From Lentisphaerota bacterium (GTDB lineage: Bacteria > Verrucomicrobiota > Lentisphaeria > Victivallales > Victivallaceae), in the NCBI GenBank assembly GCA_024225035.1, contig JAAEMX010000452.1, positions 1 to 64,000 on the forward strand: a stretch of 64,000 bases of DNA. Reading direction: 5' to 3'. A program made the translations under genes and the position numbers. Under the pieces are notes generated by a model that was not told the DNA's origin, searched no databases, and saw nothing but the letters and a program-made list of their open reading frames with translations. Position 1 is the first letter of the stretch. Every line of letters begins with the position of its first letter. Below are positions 8,574 to 17,153 of this stretch, piece by piece.

Positions 8574-11500
8574 ATGGCTACAGCAAAAAAGATAGTTAAG
8601 TATTGCATTTATATTTTTCTGTTAATTGTTTTGATTACAGTGGTTGCGTTTTTTGTGGTAACGAGTTCTTCTTTCCTCACCGGAGTTGTTTTGCCAATGG
8701 TGAGTGATGAGGCCGGAATAAGAATTGCAGCCAAGGATGTATCGGTTTCTGTATTTGGCGGTAGTATAAAGGCGTCGGGAGTCGAAGTCGGTTCAGCCAA
8801 AAAGCCGCTGGTAAAGAACGGAGATCTTAAAGGTGAGTTTGCACTTTCAAAGCTGATATCAGGCGTGATCTCACTAAAAAATGTTCAACTAAAAAATGCC
8901 ACTATCCTTTTGGCAAAAGATGCGAACGATCGCTGGAACTGGGAAGATGAGGCTCAAGCTGCTAAAACAGAAGAGCCCGCCAGGACTGAAGAGAAGGAAA
9001 AAACTACTGAAAAAAGCAAAGCTCCAAGTGAGTCTGATAAGTTAATATTTGATCTTCAGAATATTTCAGTTGTAGATTCCTCTTTTTTACTTGAAGTCGC
9101 TGATACGAAAATGAGTGATGCCATTTCAAAAGTTGAGCTGAGCGACTTAAATATTCAGGCGGCGGTATTTAAGAATAATGAAAAGTCTAGAATAACCATC
9201 AAATCCGGTTTGTCAGTGCTTTCCGGAAATGATATTCAAGTGAAAAACGGAAAACTGGATATCAGCTTGGACTGCATGTTTGACGATTACATGACTCCGC
9301 AGGCGATCAATTTGATGAGCAATTTATCCGATGCCAGAGGACAGGTGACCGGAATCAGGGTTGAAAACAGTAATCTGGCTCTGCTTCTGAACGCGGTTGG
9401 CGATGATAAGGGATTAAATATTAAAAATTTATTACTGCGTCAGGTGCGTAGTGGTAAGCTTCTCACCAGTGTTTCAGTACAGTCTCAACTCAAGTACGAT
9501 CCTTTTTCCATTAAAGGTAAAATAAAGGTAAATCCACTCTCGGAAGAAATTGTCAGTGTTGTTTCAAATTTTGCCGGGCATATTAACCCCGGTCTTGTAA
9601 AGCTTAAATATTCAGGTGATTTTGATATTTCTGATACTGTGATCGGCAGCAAGGGTTCTTTTACAATAAGTCGTGCCGGAGCTGCTTATATCGATGGTAA
9701 AAAGTATCCGCTTCCCCCAATTTACATGGGTGGTGATTATGACTTTTCTTTAGATATGAAAAAATCTTCTTTGCGGGTAACCAAGCTCAGTGCTCATATG
9801 CTTGAAAACCAGAAACAGGTTTTTTCAATGGATGTGAAAAAACCGTTTGAGTGTGTTTACAAAGAATGCCCCAAGTTTCCGGGAGCACCTCCAGAGCTGG
9901 ATATGAAAATAACTGACTTCGACCTGAGGCTGGCGAAACTTTTCTTGCCTTCGGACAGTGGTTTTGTTGTACATCAAGGAACCTTGAACGCCGCATTCAA
10001 GTGTCTTTTTGAATCTGATATCAACGGCTTGAAAATTAGTGGAGATGTCAAAACACGCGGCACAGATTTCAGTATTAACGGTGACCGTATCAAAAACATT
10101 GGCACCGATCAGAGCTTTGCTGTGAAAGTGTCTGATATGAAAAATGTTACCGGCAATTTTATGATGACGCTTTCAAGGGCAGAGAATCATATTCTAACCT
10201 TCTGCGGAATGGTTTCCGGCAGCATGCCGGAGCAGAAAGGGACTTTTTCAGTCAGCCTGAAACGCCTGACAAACCGTTCCATCCGCTACCTTCCCGTGCC
10301 GGATAAGATCCGGCAGGAAATATCAGCAAATGTAGCCAAACTCGAACGCTTCAGTCTGGTTTTGATCAGTGACGGCAGTGTTGATTTTAAAGCAAATAAA
10401 CTAGACCTTAAAAAATGTGTACTTGAGTTTTGGCAGCGCCGTAAAGTTATGACTCTTAAGGTTATGCCATTGGTTATGCCTTTGGATGAAGCTCCTGAAA
10501 AATGTCAGCTGGTTATGAATATTACCAGAATGCCTGTCGGGCAGCTTTCCAACTTCCTGCCTGAAAAAACTATCAGGTTTAAAGGTGGCAACATAATTGG
10601 TAAGATGGTAGCCGATATTAGCAAACAAGGCAAAGAAATCAATACCAGATTTAATGCTGCTATTCAAGGTGCGGATGTTCAAAAACATGGGAAAGTAATT
10701 AGCAATGTCACTGCTGATATCGTTTCTATCGCGTCCTTCAAAGACTTTGATAAACTTCAGCTGAATAAGTTCGATATAAGAATGGCGTCTGGAGGAAAGG
10801 ACGCTGCTCATATTCAACTGACTGGAGATACTGACTTTACTAAAGGAGCCGGCAACATTGCCCTGCGGGTTCATTTTTTGAATTATAACTTCTTGAATCT
10901 TTTCCGCCCTGGCGAGTTCAAAAACGGGTTGATAACAGGGAATATCAAAACATCAATTGACGATAAGTTTAAAAATTATGAGATTAAAGGTGCGCTTGCT
11001 GCTCACCACATTCTAATGGCGCACCTTGGAAAAGAGGTGCACAGTAAAGCAAGGTTTGACTTGAAACTCAAGCCGGAAATGCTGAGATGCAAAGACTTTT
11101 ATCTGGATGTCAGTAAAGGCATGACCAAAGCCGTTGTATTGCGCGGATCTACAGTAGTTCCTGATCAGAAACTCAATAAGCCGGTAGTCATCAAATTAAA
11201 TTCAGATGTGATTGATATTGAACTTCTCAAGAAAATATTTGGTAAGAGAGAACCGCATTACACCGGCAAAAACGAATATAAGAAATACCAGTCAAAAATG
11301 TTCAGGCCTGAAGAAGAGAAAAAGCCGCTGCACTTTGATTTCGGCAGAGAAAAGTATTTGGCTTTAATCGACCTTAAGAACATCAAATACAACTCAAAGC
11401 TCACTTGTGATATTAAGAGCAAAATTGAAGCTGAAGGCCGTGAAATTCTGGCTGATCCCATTGACATATATGTAAATAAATCCCTTGTTCAGTCAGCTTT

Positions 11501-12368
11501 GAAACTGGTAAGTACACCTGAGGGATTGACTTACAGGCTCAAGGCCATTAGTAATAAGGTTACTCTTGACGCGATATTTGAAGCATTGCTTATTGGAAAT
11601 ATGCGGAATACAAAAGGAACTATTGACAAGTTGAATGTTGATATACATGGTTCAGGTATTCGTCCGCCGGAACTTTGGGATCATATGCAGGGATATGCCA
11701 AAGTGAACATGAGTAAGGTTGAAATCCCGAATGACTTTGGAAAGACATTGATTGGGCGTGTTGTTCTTCTGCCTTTTGAAGTCCTTGGCAAGATTCAGTC
11801 CATGATGCCTGGCGAGAAACAGCCGGAAAAACTTGATGAGGTTGTTGATTTTGTTACAGATTATCAACGAAGCTCGAGGATAATCAAGTTCGACCAAGGT
11901 CAAGTTGATTTGAAATCTGAATATGGACGTATATTTATCAATAAATTCAATTTTACCGGTAACTTTGTCAGGCAATTGATGTTCAGCGGGTCGTTAGGAC
12001 TTGGATCTAATACTGAACTTGATATGGCTTCAAGACTCAATGTTAATCAAATCATCCTCCCGGTCAGGCTGCGTGGAACGATTTATCAGCCGCGAACCAG
12101 CTATACCGCAACTTTGACCAGGTTTATTAGCGATAATGCTTTGAACATACTTGGAATAACCGGAAATGTTCTTAATGAAGGAGGCAAAGGGTTGCGGAAT
12201 GTTCTTGAAGGTGCTGTTAATGTAATTCAGAACAGCTCCTCAGGAAGCAGTAGTCAAAGCGGCCCTGCCAAATCCAGTTCAGGTTCTTCGAGCGAAAGTG
12301 GAAGCGATAGCGGCAGTGGAAATACTACTGAGCCGGTAAGAAACTTATTGAGGAATATATTTGAATAA
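8574..12368 (+). CDS. AsmA-like protein (TamB/YhdP superfamily)
   Basis: 1264 residues. One N-terminal membrane helix (about 7-30) is followed by a very long, mostly beta-strand region with the AsmA signatures near the start (AAKDVSVSVFGGSIKASGVEV, then LKNATILLAKDANDRWNWED) and near the C-terminus (QGQVDLKSEYGRIFINKFNFTGN). The protein ends in a 40-residue serine/glycine linker. Proteins of this superfamily are anchored in the inner membrane and form periplasmic bridges proposed to carry phospholipids to the outer membrane. GAGGAG six bases before the ATG at 8574 fixes the start. A K/E/A-rich insertion (about 125-155) breaks the first domain. The specific role (AsmA, YhdP or TamB equivalent) is open. 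Confidence 0.85.
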   Translation: MATAKKIVKYCIYIFLLIVLITVVAFFVVTSSSFLTGVVLPMVSDEAGIRIAAKDVSVSVFGGSIKASGVEVGSAKKPLVKNGDLKGEFALSKLISGVISLKNVQLKNATILLAKDANDRWNWEDEAQAAKTEEPARTEEKEKTTEKSKAPSESDKLIFDLQNISVVDSSFLLEVADTKMSDAISKVELSDLNIQAAVFKNNEKSRITIKSGLSVLSGNDIQVKNGKLDISLDCMFDDYMTPQAINLMSNLSDARGQVTGIRVENSNLALLLNAVGDDKGLNIKNLLLRQVRSGKLLTSVSVQSQLKYDPFSIKGKIKVNPLSEEIVSVVSNFAGHINPGLVKLKYSGDFDISDTVIGSKGSFTISRAGAAYIDGKKYPLPPIYMGGDYDFSLDMKKSSLRVTKLSAHMLENQKQVFSMDVKKPFECVYKECPKFPGAPPELDMKITDFDLRLAKLFLPSDSGFVVHQGTLNAAFKCLFESDINGLKISGDVKTRGTDFSINGDRIKNIGTDQSFAVKVSDMKNVTGNFMMTLSRAENHILTFCGMVSGSMPEQKGTFSVSLKRLTNRSIRYLPVPDKIRQEISANVAKLERFSLVLISDGSVDFKANKLDLKKCVLEFWQRRKVMTLKVMPLVMPLDEAPEKCQLVMNITRMPVGQLSNFLPEKTIRFKGGNIIGKMVADISKQGKEINTRFNAAIQGADVQKHGKVISNVTADIVSIASFKDFDKLQLNKFDIRMASGGKDAAHIQLTGDTDFTKGAGNIALRVHFLNYNFLNLFRPGEFKNGLITGNIKTSIDDKFKNYEIKGALAAHHILMAHLGKEVHSKARFDLKLKPEMLRCKDFYLDVSKGMTKAVVLRGSTVVPDQKLNKPVVIKLNSDVIDIELLKKIFGKREPHYTGKNEYKKYQSKMFRPEEEKKPLHFDFGREKYLALIDLKNIKYNSKLTCDIKSKIEAEGREILADPIDIYVNKSLVQSALKLVSTPEGLTYRLKAISNKVTLDAIFEALLIGNMRNTKGTIDKLNVDIHGSGIRPPELWDHMQGYAKVNMSKVEIPNDFGKTLIGRVVLLPFEVLGKIQSMMPGEKQPEKLDEVVDFVTDYQRSSRIIKFDQGQVDLKSEYGRIFINKFNFTGNFVRQLMFSGSLGLGSNTELDMASRLNVNQIILPVRLRGTIYQPRTSYTATLTRFISDNALNILGITGNVLNEGGKGLRNVLEGAVNVIQNSSSGSSSQSGPAKSSSGSSSESGSDSGSGNTTEPVRNLLRNIFE

Positions 12369-12391
12369 TTCCACAGTTAGAGAGAGACTAA

Positions 12392-13123
12392 ATGCAAATT
12401 CGAAAGTTTTTAAAAGAAAATAAATGCGCTGTAGTAACGGCTCTGTTGGTAATGTATTTACTGGCAGACCCGTTTATTCGTGAAAATTTTGAAAATGTAA
12501 GAACGGTTTACATCGGCTATTACCTGTTCCTGATTTTTACTCCATATTTTCTGACCTCAAGCAAACGTGTTCTCGTGGTGTCCTTGATTTACGGACTCTC
12601 GCTGAACGTATTAAAGGTAATATTTGAGCCAGGGGTGTCCCAGAACGAACTTGAAACTTTTTATATCGTAATAGGAACATCCTTGGTGGTTCAGGAGCTG
12701 CTTTTGCTACTGGTGGTAATCGGCTATACCTGCACCAGAAGTTTCTCTTCACGGGAACCCATTTTTGGCAGTATTCTTGCATATCTCCTGACGGCTGTTT
12801 TCTTTGGAGATGCTTTTTATATAGTCAGCCACATTGATCCTGGGTCATTTGCTGCGGCAGGACAGATATTTCAACCGATGATGAAAGATACTTACTATTT
12901 CAGTTTTGCCACAATTACCACCTGTGGTTATGGCGATGTTCGTGCGGTGTCAATGCTGGCGCGTCGAATGGCAAGCTTTGAAGCCGTATTCGGGGTATTG
13001 TATGTGGCTGTCTTTATCGGTCGTGTGATTTCAATGTTTACGGCTCACCGCCTGCACGACCTGCAGACGGCTGAAGTTCCTCATGAGGTTACCCGTCGAG
13101 GGCGCCGTATACGTTACCGTTGA
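12392..13123 (+). CDS. Potassium channel-like membrane protein (two-helix pore domain)
   Basis: 243 residues with about six hydrophobic segments. The last two flank a pore loop (about 168-190) with the filter TITTCGYGDVRA, close to the TVGYGD of K+ channels but with C where V is usual. The four N-terminal helices are not a recognisable voltage sensor (no regular arginine pattern). A short basic cytoplasmic tail ends the protein; there is no RCK domain. A GAGAGAGA site precedes the ATG. Its end overlaps the convergent trmH gene by 10 bases. It probably conducts K+ or another monovalent cation, but ion selectivity is not proven. Confidence 0.85.
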   Translation: MQIRKFLKENKCAVVTALLVMYLLADPFIRENFENVRTVYIGYYLFLIFTPYFLTSSKRVLVVSLIYGLSLNVLKVIFEPGVSQNELETFYIVIGTSLVVQELLLLLVVIGYTCTRSFSSREPIFGSILAYLLTAVFFGDAFYIVSHIDPGSFAAAGQIFQPMMKDTYYFSFATITTCGYGDVRAVSMLARRMASFEAVFGVLYVAVFIGRVISMFTAHRLHDLQTAEVPHEVTRRGRRIRYR

Positions 13124-13827
13124 ATGCCATTGTCACTCATGAACCGCTGTATCAAATGTTCAGCATGTTTTAAGCTTTTGCGTGTCCAACGCATTCGAAG
13201 TACCTGCTTTTCTTCTTCTGTGAGTTTCCAGTAGCCTGAATTATCACTTCTTATGGAAGTCATAAGTTTTTGAAGAATGAGAGCCGCACTTACGGAAATA
13301 TTATAGCTTTCAGTGAACCCATACATGGGAATATGAACAAAATAGTCTGCCTCCTGATGGGCAGTATCGCTGAGGCCAGTTTCTTCACAGCCAAAGCAAA
13401 CTGCGACTTTTTCGTTAACTGGAATTTTTTCAAGTGACGTGTACTTCTCCTGTCTTAAAGTAGTTGCGGCTATTTTGTAACCTTGTTCTTTTAATTTCCT
13501 GAGACAGACCTCACTGTTATTTTGTTCTGGTTCAGTATGACGATGAATGTCTACCCATTTGGCGGCTCCCTGCACAACATCGGAATTAGCCTTAAACTTT
13601 TTTTGATCAGCTATCACATGTAGATCTTGTATACCAAAGCACTCGCAAGTTCTGATCACCGCACTGGCATTAGGTGGGTGATAAATATTTTCTAGCACAA
13701 TAGTGATATGCCGAGTACGTTGAGCTAGTACAGTTTCTATCAAATCCCGTCTTCTTTCGGTGACAAAACCTCGCAGGTATTCCAAAAGACCATTGTAGCT
13801 TAATAAGCTTGTATCATTGAGTTCCAA
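13114..13827 (-). CDS. trmH: SpoU/TrmH family tRNA (guanosine-2'-O-)-methyltransferase
   Basis: 237 residues. SpoU methyltransferases move a methyl group from S-adenosylmethionine to a ribose 2'-OH through a knotted fold. Motif 1 appears as LENIYHPPNASAVIRTCECFGI (N and R conserved), motif 2 as VCFGCEETGLSD and motif 3 as PMYGFTESYNISVSAALIL. The C-terminal extension (WRMR-type helix, LTEEEKQVLRMRWTRKSL) and N-terminal segment fit TrmH, which modifies G18 of tRNA. I chose a TTG at 13827 because a perfect AGGAGG lies seven bases upstream of it; the ATG at 13872 has no such site. Assignment to TrmH rather than another SpoU member is likely but not certain. Confidence 0.82.
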   Translation of the reverse strand: MELNDTSLLSYNGLLEYLRGFVTERRRDLIETVLAQRTRHITIVLENIYHPPNASAVIRTCECFGIQDLHVIADQKKFKANSDVVQGAAKWVDIHRHTEPEQNNSEVCLRKLKEQGYKIAATTLRQEKYTSLEKIPVNEKVAVCFGCEETGLSDTAHQEADYFVHIPMYGFTESYNISVSAALILQKLMTSIRSDNSGYWKLTEEEKQVLRMRWTRKSLKHAEHLIQRFMSDNGIQR

Positions 13828-13976
13828 ATAAAATCCTCCTTGCTGCTGTACTAATAAAAGACAGCTTGGCAAAGTCTACTTTTTTCTAAGATTATCCCGG
13901 GAGCTCCTTGAAGTGAGCCTTGATTAATAATATAGTTGTGAACTATGCAAGTATCAAATTATTATATGAGGCAGTG

Positions 13977-14387
13977 ATGAAAGAAATCAACGTTAGAACA
14001 AATTCACATTCTCAGCTTGTAGATATTACTTCAGATATCGCTTCGCTGGTCCCGGCGGATCTTAAATCCGGAATTTGTCACGTTTTCTGCAAACACACCA
14101 CTGCCGGACTTACAATAAACGAAAACGCTGACCCGGATGTTCAGCGTGATATAATAACTGCCCTTGAAAAACTTATTCCTTGGAATTCACCTGAATTCAG
14201 GCACTTTGAAGGTAATAGTGCCGCGCACCTCAAAGCCTCGTACATGGGGTTTGCTCAGACTATCCCAGTAAAAAACGGCAGGCTTGACCTTGGGACATGG
14301 CAGGGTGTTTACTTTTGTGAATTTGACGGTCCACGTTCCAGAAAGGTAACTGTTCAGTTTGTAAAGGATATTGACTGTGATGCTTAA
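13977..14387 (+). CDS. YjbQ family protein (UPF0047)
   Basis: 136 residues covering the whole YjbQ/UPF0047 domain: INVRTNSHSQLVDIT at the start, the conserved CKHTTAGLTINENADPDV motif with its histidine, the AHLKASYMG motif with a second histidine, and LGTWQGVYFCEFDGPR near the end. Members from other bacteria show weak thiamine-phosphate-synthase activity, but the true role is unsettled. The ATG at 13977 follows GAGG at good spacing; the earlier in-frame start at 13920 is not needed. Its last eight bases overlap the start of the TPR gene. Confidence 0.9.
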   Translation: MKEINVRTNSHSQLVDITSDIASLVPADLKSGICHVFCKHTTAGLTINENADPDVQRDIITALEKLIPWNSPEFRHFEGNSAAHLKASYMGFAQTIPVKNGRLDLGTWQGVYFCEFDGPRSRKVTVQFVKDIDCDA

Positions 14388-15153
14388 GGTTCTTGTGGTA
14401 ATTTCAATGTTTTACTGTATAACGCTGCTTGGCGAAGTTACCGATGCGGTTGTTTTCATGAAAGAACATAATGAGCATGTCGCGGTAAAACTGGTCAGTT
14501 CTGATAAAGCAGGAAACCTTTCCATTGAGAGTAAAAATGGCTTTACTATTATAAATGCTGATTCATATAGATTTGTAAGGTTAGCAGCAAAACCAAAGCT
14601 ATTTGAAGAAGCGGAAAAGCTTGTTAATAATAAGAAATACAAAGAAGCGGAAAAACTTATAAAACCGCTTATGAATAATTACAATTTTCAGAATGCTGAA
14701 ATTAATGCTAAACTGCTTGCCTCAAAGATTCAATTGGGTTTGGGAAATTCCAACGCCGCTCTGGATACACTCAAGAACGTTGTGGAGGCGGCTCCATCTG
14801 ATCCTGAAAACGAAAACCGGTTTTATAGCGAAGCATATTATCTTATCGCTTTTATTTTTAATAATAAAGGTGATTCAGAAAAAGCTCTGCCTTATTATAT
14901 TAAGTGCGCTGAACTGGCGATCCCGGCCTTTTCGGGAAAGGCTAATTTTGAATTGGGCCAGAATGCCTTGAAACAAAAAAAATATAATATAGCCTTGCGC
15001 TATTTTTTGCGTAATGTATTATTGTATAAACCAGATACTGCTGGGAGAAAGGATTCTCTTGTTTTGGTTATTGACATAATGACCAAGAGTAAAGACAAGA
15101 GACTACCAACATATCAGGATATTTTGAAGCGGGATTATCCTGACTTCAAATAA
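14380..15153 (+). CDS. Exported TPR-repeat protein
   Basis: 257 residues with an N-terminal signal peptide (MLKVLVVISMFYCITLLG) and, after a short beta region, tetratricopeptide-like helices (EAEKLVNNKKYKEAEKLI, SEAYYLIAFIFNNKGDSEKALPYY, GQNALKQKKYNIALRYF). It is probably periplasmic and mediates protein contacts. The ATG at 14380 overlaps the end of the YjbQ gene (ATGCTTAA); a TTG three codons upstream is an alternative. It precedes an ExbB/TolQ-like gene by 32 bases, an arrangement that suggests a shared envelope function similar in outline to CpoB with the Tol proteins, but this is inference. Confidence 0.75.
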   Translation: MLKVLVVISMFYCITLLGEVTDAVVFMKEHNEHVAVKLVSSDKAGNLSIESKNGFTIINADSYRFVRLAAKPKLFEEAEKLVNNKKYKEAEKLIKPLMNNYNFQNAEINAKLLASKIQLGLGNSNAALDTLKNVVEAAPSDPENENRFYSEAYYLIAFIFNNKGDSEKALPYYIKCAELAIPAFSGKANFELGQNALKQKKYNIALRYFLRNVLLYKPDTAGRKDSLVLVIDIMTKSKDKRLPTYQDILKRDYPDFK

Positions 15154-15185
15154 TTCGACAGGGAAAGCAAGGAGAGGGAATTTAC

Positions 15186-16061
15186 ATGTTGAAGATGTTA
15201 TCTGCCTGTTTCAGGCTGATTGTGTTGTTCGCTATTGTGACGGGAGTTTTTTGCTCTCCTGCGGTTATTGCCCAGGACGCTGAAGCCCAATATCAGTCGC
15301 ATGAAAGCGAATTAAGTTCAAGCAGGGTAAAAGTCGAGAATGCTTTAATAAAGCGTCGTTCACTTTTGGCGACAGGCGGCTTTCTTGGTTTTATTGTTTG
15401 GATAATGTTGTTTATAAATACGGCTGTTGCATGTGCTTTAGTTATAAGAGCCATGTTTTTTGTCGGCAGGAATAGAGCTTTCCCTCGGGATCTCATTGAA
15501 CGAGTACAGAAAGTCTTGCATGATGGCGAACTTGGTTTTGCCATGGAGACATGTGTGCCCAGCAAAACACCTCTGGCCAGGATTCTGTTTGAGGCTTTTA
15601 AAAACATAGGCGAAGGTTTTGAAGCCTGTAAGGATGCAATGGAAATAGCGGTGAAGGCAGAGCATGAAAAATTGCTTAAACCGATACGGTCACTGATCAG
15701 ATGCGCGGCATCTTCGGTTGGACTTGGTATCCTCGGCTGGGGACTGGGTGTTTTTAATTCGCTGAACGTTTATGCTGGAAGTGTCAGTGTTTCGGCAGAA
15801 CACGAACTGGCTTATTCTCTGGCTCAAAGCTTTTACCCGTTATTAATAGGTGTACTTATGGGATGCATCGCATTTTATATGTATCACCACGCACTTGGCA
15901 AAGTAAACCGTATTATTATCAATACGGAAAAAATAGCATATGATTTGCTTAAAGTACTGCGTGGAGCTCACGTTGAAGGCGGATTGCCTGATATGAGCAC
16001 AATGACGCAGTTGTTAAATTATAATTCGATAAAAAATATTCCGCCTGTGGCGCGGAGATAA
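15186..16061 (+). CDS. MotA/TolQ/ExbB-type proton channel family protein
   Basis: 291 residues: an N-terminal signal-like helix (to about 29), a short periplasmic segment, a membrane helix at about 63-90, a cytoplasmic domain with LARILFEAFKNIGEGFEACKDAMEIAVKAEHEKLLKPI (the ExbB/TolQ-like core), and two more helices at about 170-190 and 215-235. ExbB/TolQ proteins form proton channels that energise envelope machines together with ExbD/TolR and a TonB/TolA protein. No ExbD or TolR gene is next to it here: a TPR gene precedes it and trxB follows. GGAGAGG precedes the ATG. Confidence 0.8.
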   Translation: MLKMLSACFRLIVLFAIVTGVFCSPAVIAQDAEAQYQSHESELSSSRVKVENALIKRRSLLATGGFLGFIVWIMLFINTAVACALVIRAMFFVGRNRAFPRDLIERVQKVLHDGELGFAMETCVPSKTPLARILFEAFKNIGEGFEACKDAMEIAVKAEHEKLLKPIRSLIRCAASSVGLGILGWGLGVFNSLNVYAGSVSVSAEHELAYSLAQSFYPLLIGVLMGCIAFYMYHHALGKVNRIIINTEKIAYDLLKVLRGAHVEGGLPDMSTMTQLLNYNSIKNIPPVARR

Positions 16062-16087
16062 AAAAGATAATCCATTAGAGGTTTATT

Positions 16088-17014
16088 ATGGAAAACGTTG
16101 TGATTGTCGGTAGTGGAGCAGCCGGCCTGACTGCAGCAATTTACGCATCTCGGGCTAACCTTGAACCTGTAGTAATTTCTGGAATATTGCCGGGTGGTCT
16201 TCTTACCCAAACTTCAGATGTTGAAAATTATCCGGGTTTTCCCGATGCCGTTAACGGCTTTGAATTAATGATGAAGTTTGAACAGCAAGCTAAGAATTTT
16301 GGAACTAAAGTCATCAATGATATTGTTGTTAAATCAGAACTTGTTGATGGTGGACCGCATAAACTTACTCTGAAATCGGGTGAGGTTGTTGAAGCTAACG
16401 CTTTGATTATTGCCACCGGGGCTTCCCCGCGCTGGTTGGGACTGGAGTCTGAGGACAAGTTGAAAAATAAAGGTGTTTCTGCTTGTGCTACTTGTGACGG
16501 AGCATTTTTCCGTGATGTTCCGGTCGTGGTTATTGGCGGTGGCGACACTGCTATGGAAGAAGCTATTTTCCTGACAAAGTTTGCCAGTAAGGTGTACGTA
16601 GTTCACCGTCGTGATGAGCTTCGTGCTTCAAAAATAATGGGAGAGCGTGCCCAGAAGAACCCAAAAATCGAGTTCTTGTGGAGTCATGTAGTAGAAGAGG
16701 TTCTCGGAGAAAATGAAGTAAAAGGCGTTAGAGTAAAATCCCTCAAAGATGACTCGGAAAAAGTCATTGAAGTCAAGGGATATTTCGCTGCGCTTGGACA
16801 CGTTCCTAATAATCAGGTTTTTAATGGCTTCATCAATATGGATCAGGCTGGATATATCCAATTGGACAGTAATTCCAGCTATACCAATGTCGATGGAGTT
16901 TTCGCTGCCGGAGATTGTGCTGACCATGTTTATCGCCAAGCTATTACGGCTGCCGGAATGGGATGTCGGGCTGCGATTGATGCAGAAAGATGGCTTGAAG
17001 CAAAATCGCACTAG
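16088..17014 (+). CDS. trxB: Thioredoxin-disulfide reductase
   Basis: 308 residues, the normal length of a bacterial low-molecular-weight thioredoxin reductase. It reduces thioredoxin with NADPH through FAD in the cytoplasm. The FAD-binding GSGAAGLTAAIYASRA is at the N-terminus, the redox-active CATC at about 136-139, the NADP-binding GGGDTAMEEAIF follows, and the C-terminal FAD motif reads VFAAGDCAD. GAGGT precedes the ATG. It follows the ExbB-like gene by 26 bases and may be co-transcribed with it. Confidence 0.97.
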   Translation: MENVVIVGSGAAGLTAAIYASRANLEPVVISGILPGGLLTQTSDVENYPGFPDAVNGFELMMKFEQQAKNFGTKVINDIVVKSELVDGGPHKLTLKSGEVVEANALIIATGASPRWLGLESEDKLKNKGVSACATCDGAFFRDVPVVVIGGGDTAMEEAIFLTKFASKVYVVHRRDELRASKIMGERAQKNPKIEFLWSHVVEEVLGENEVKGVRVKSLKDDSEKVIEVKGYFAALGHVPNNQVFNGFINMDQAGYIQLDSNSSYTNVDGVFAAGDCADHVYRQAITAAGMGCRAAIDAERWLEAKSH

Positions 17015-17050
17015 TAGCAAATTCTGCAGTATTTAAGATTCGCATCGGAC

Positions 17051-17069
17051 ATTCCTAATCTATAGGAAT
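17051..17069. other. Perfect inverted repeat downstream of trxB
   Basis: ATTCCTA and TAGGAAT form a 7-bp palindrome around a 5-base loop, with no U-run after it. It could be a weak terminator of trxB or an operator of the following permease; I cannot decide. Confidence 0.3.
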
Positions 17070-17153
17070 CTAATATTTATTATATTTAAGTTGTTGGAGT
17101 TATATTATAACATTTTTTGCGTTAGACACAAATTATCAATTTAAGAGGTATAT

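Noticed and set aside
10401-10874. 157-codon open frame antisense to the AsmA-like gene
   Set aside because: Shadow of the well-supported gene on the plus strand, without its own ribosome site or known motifs.
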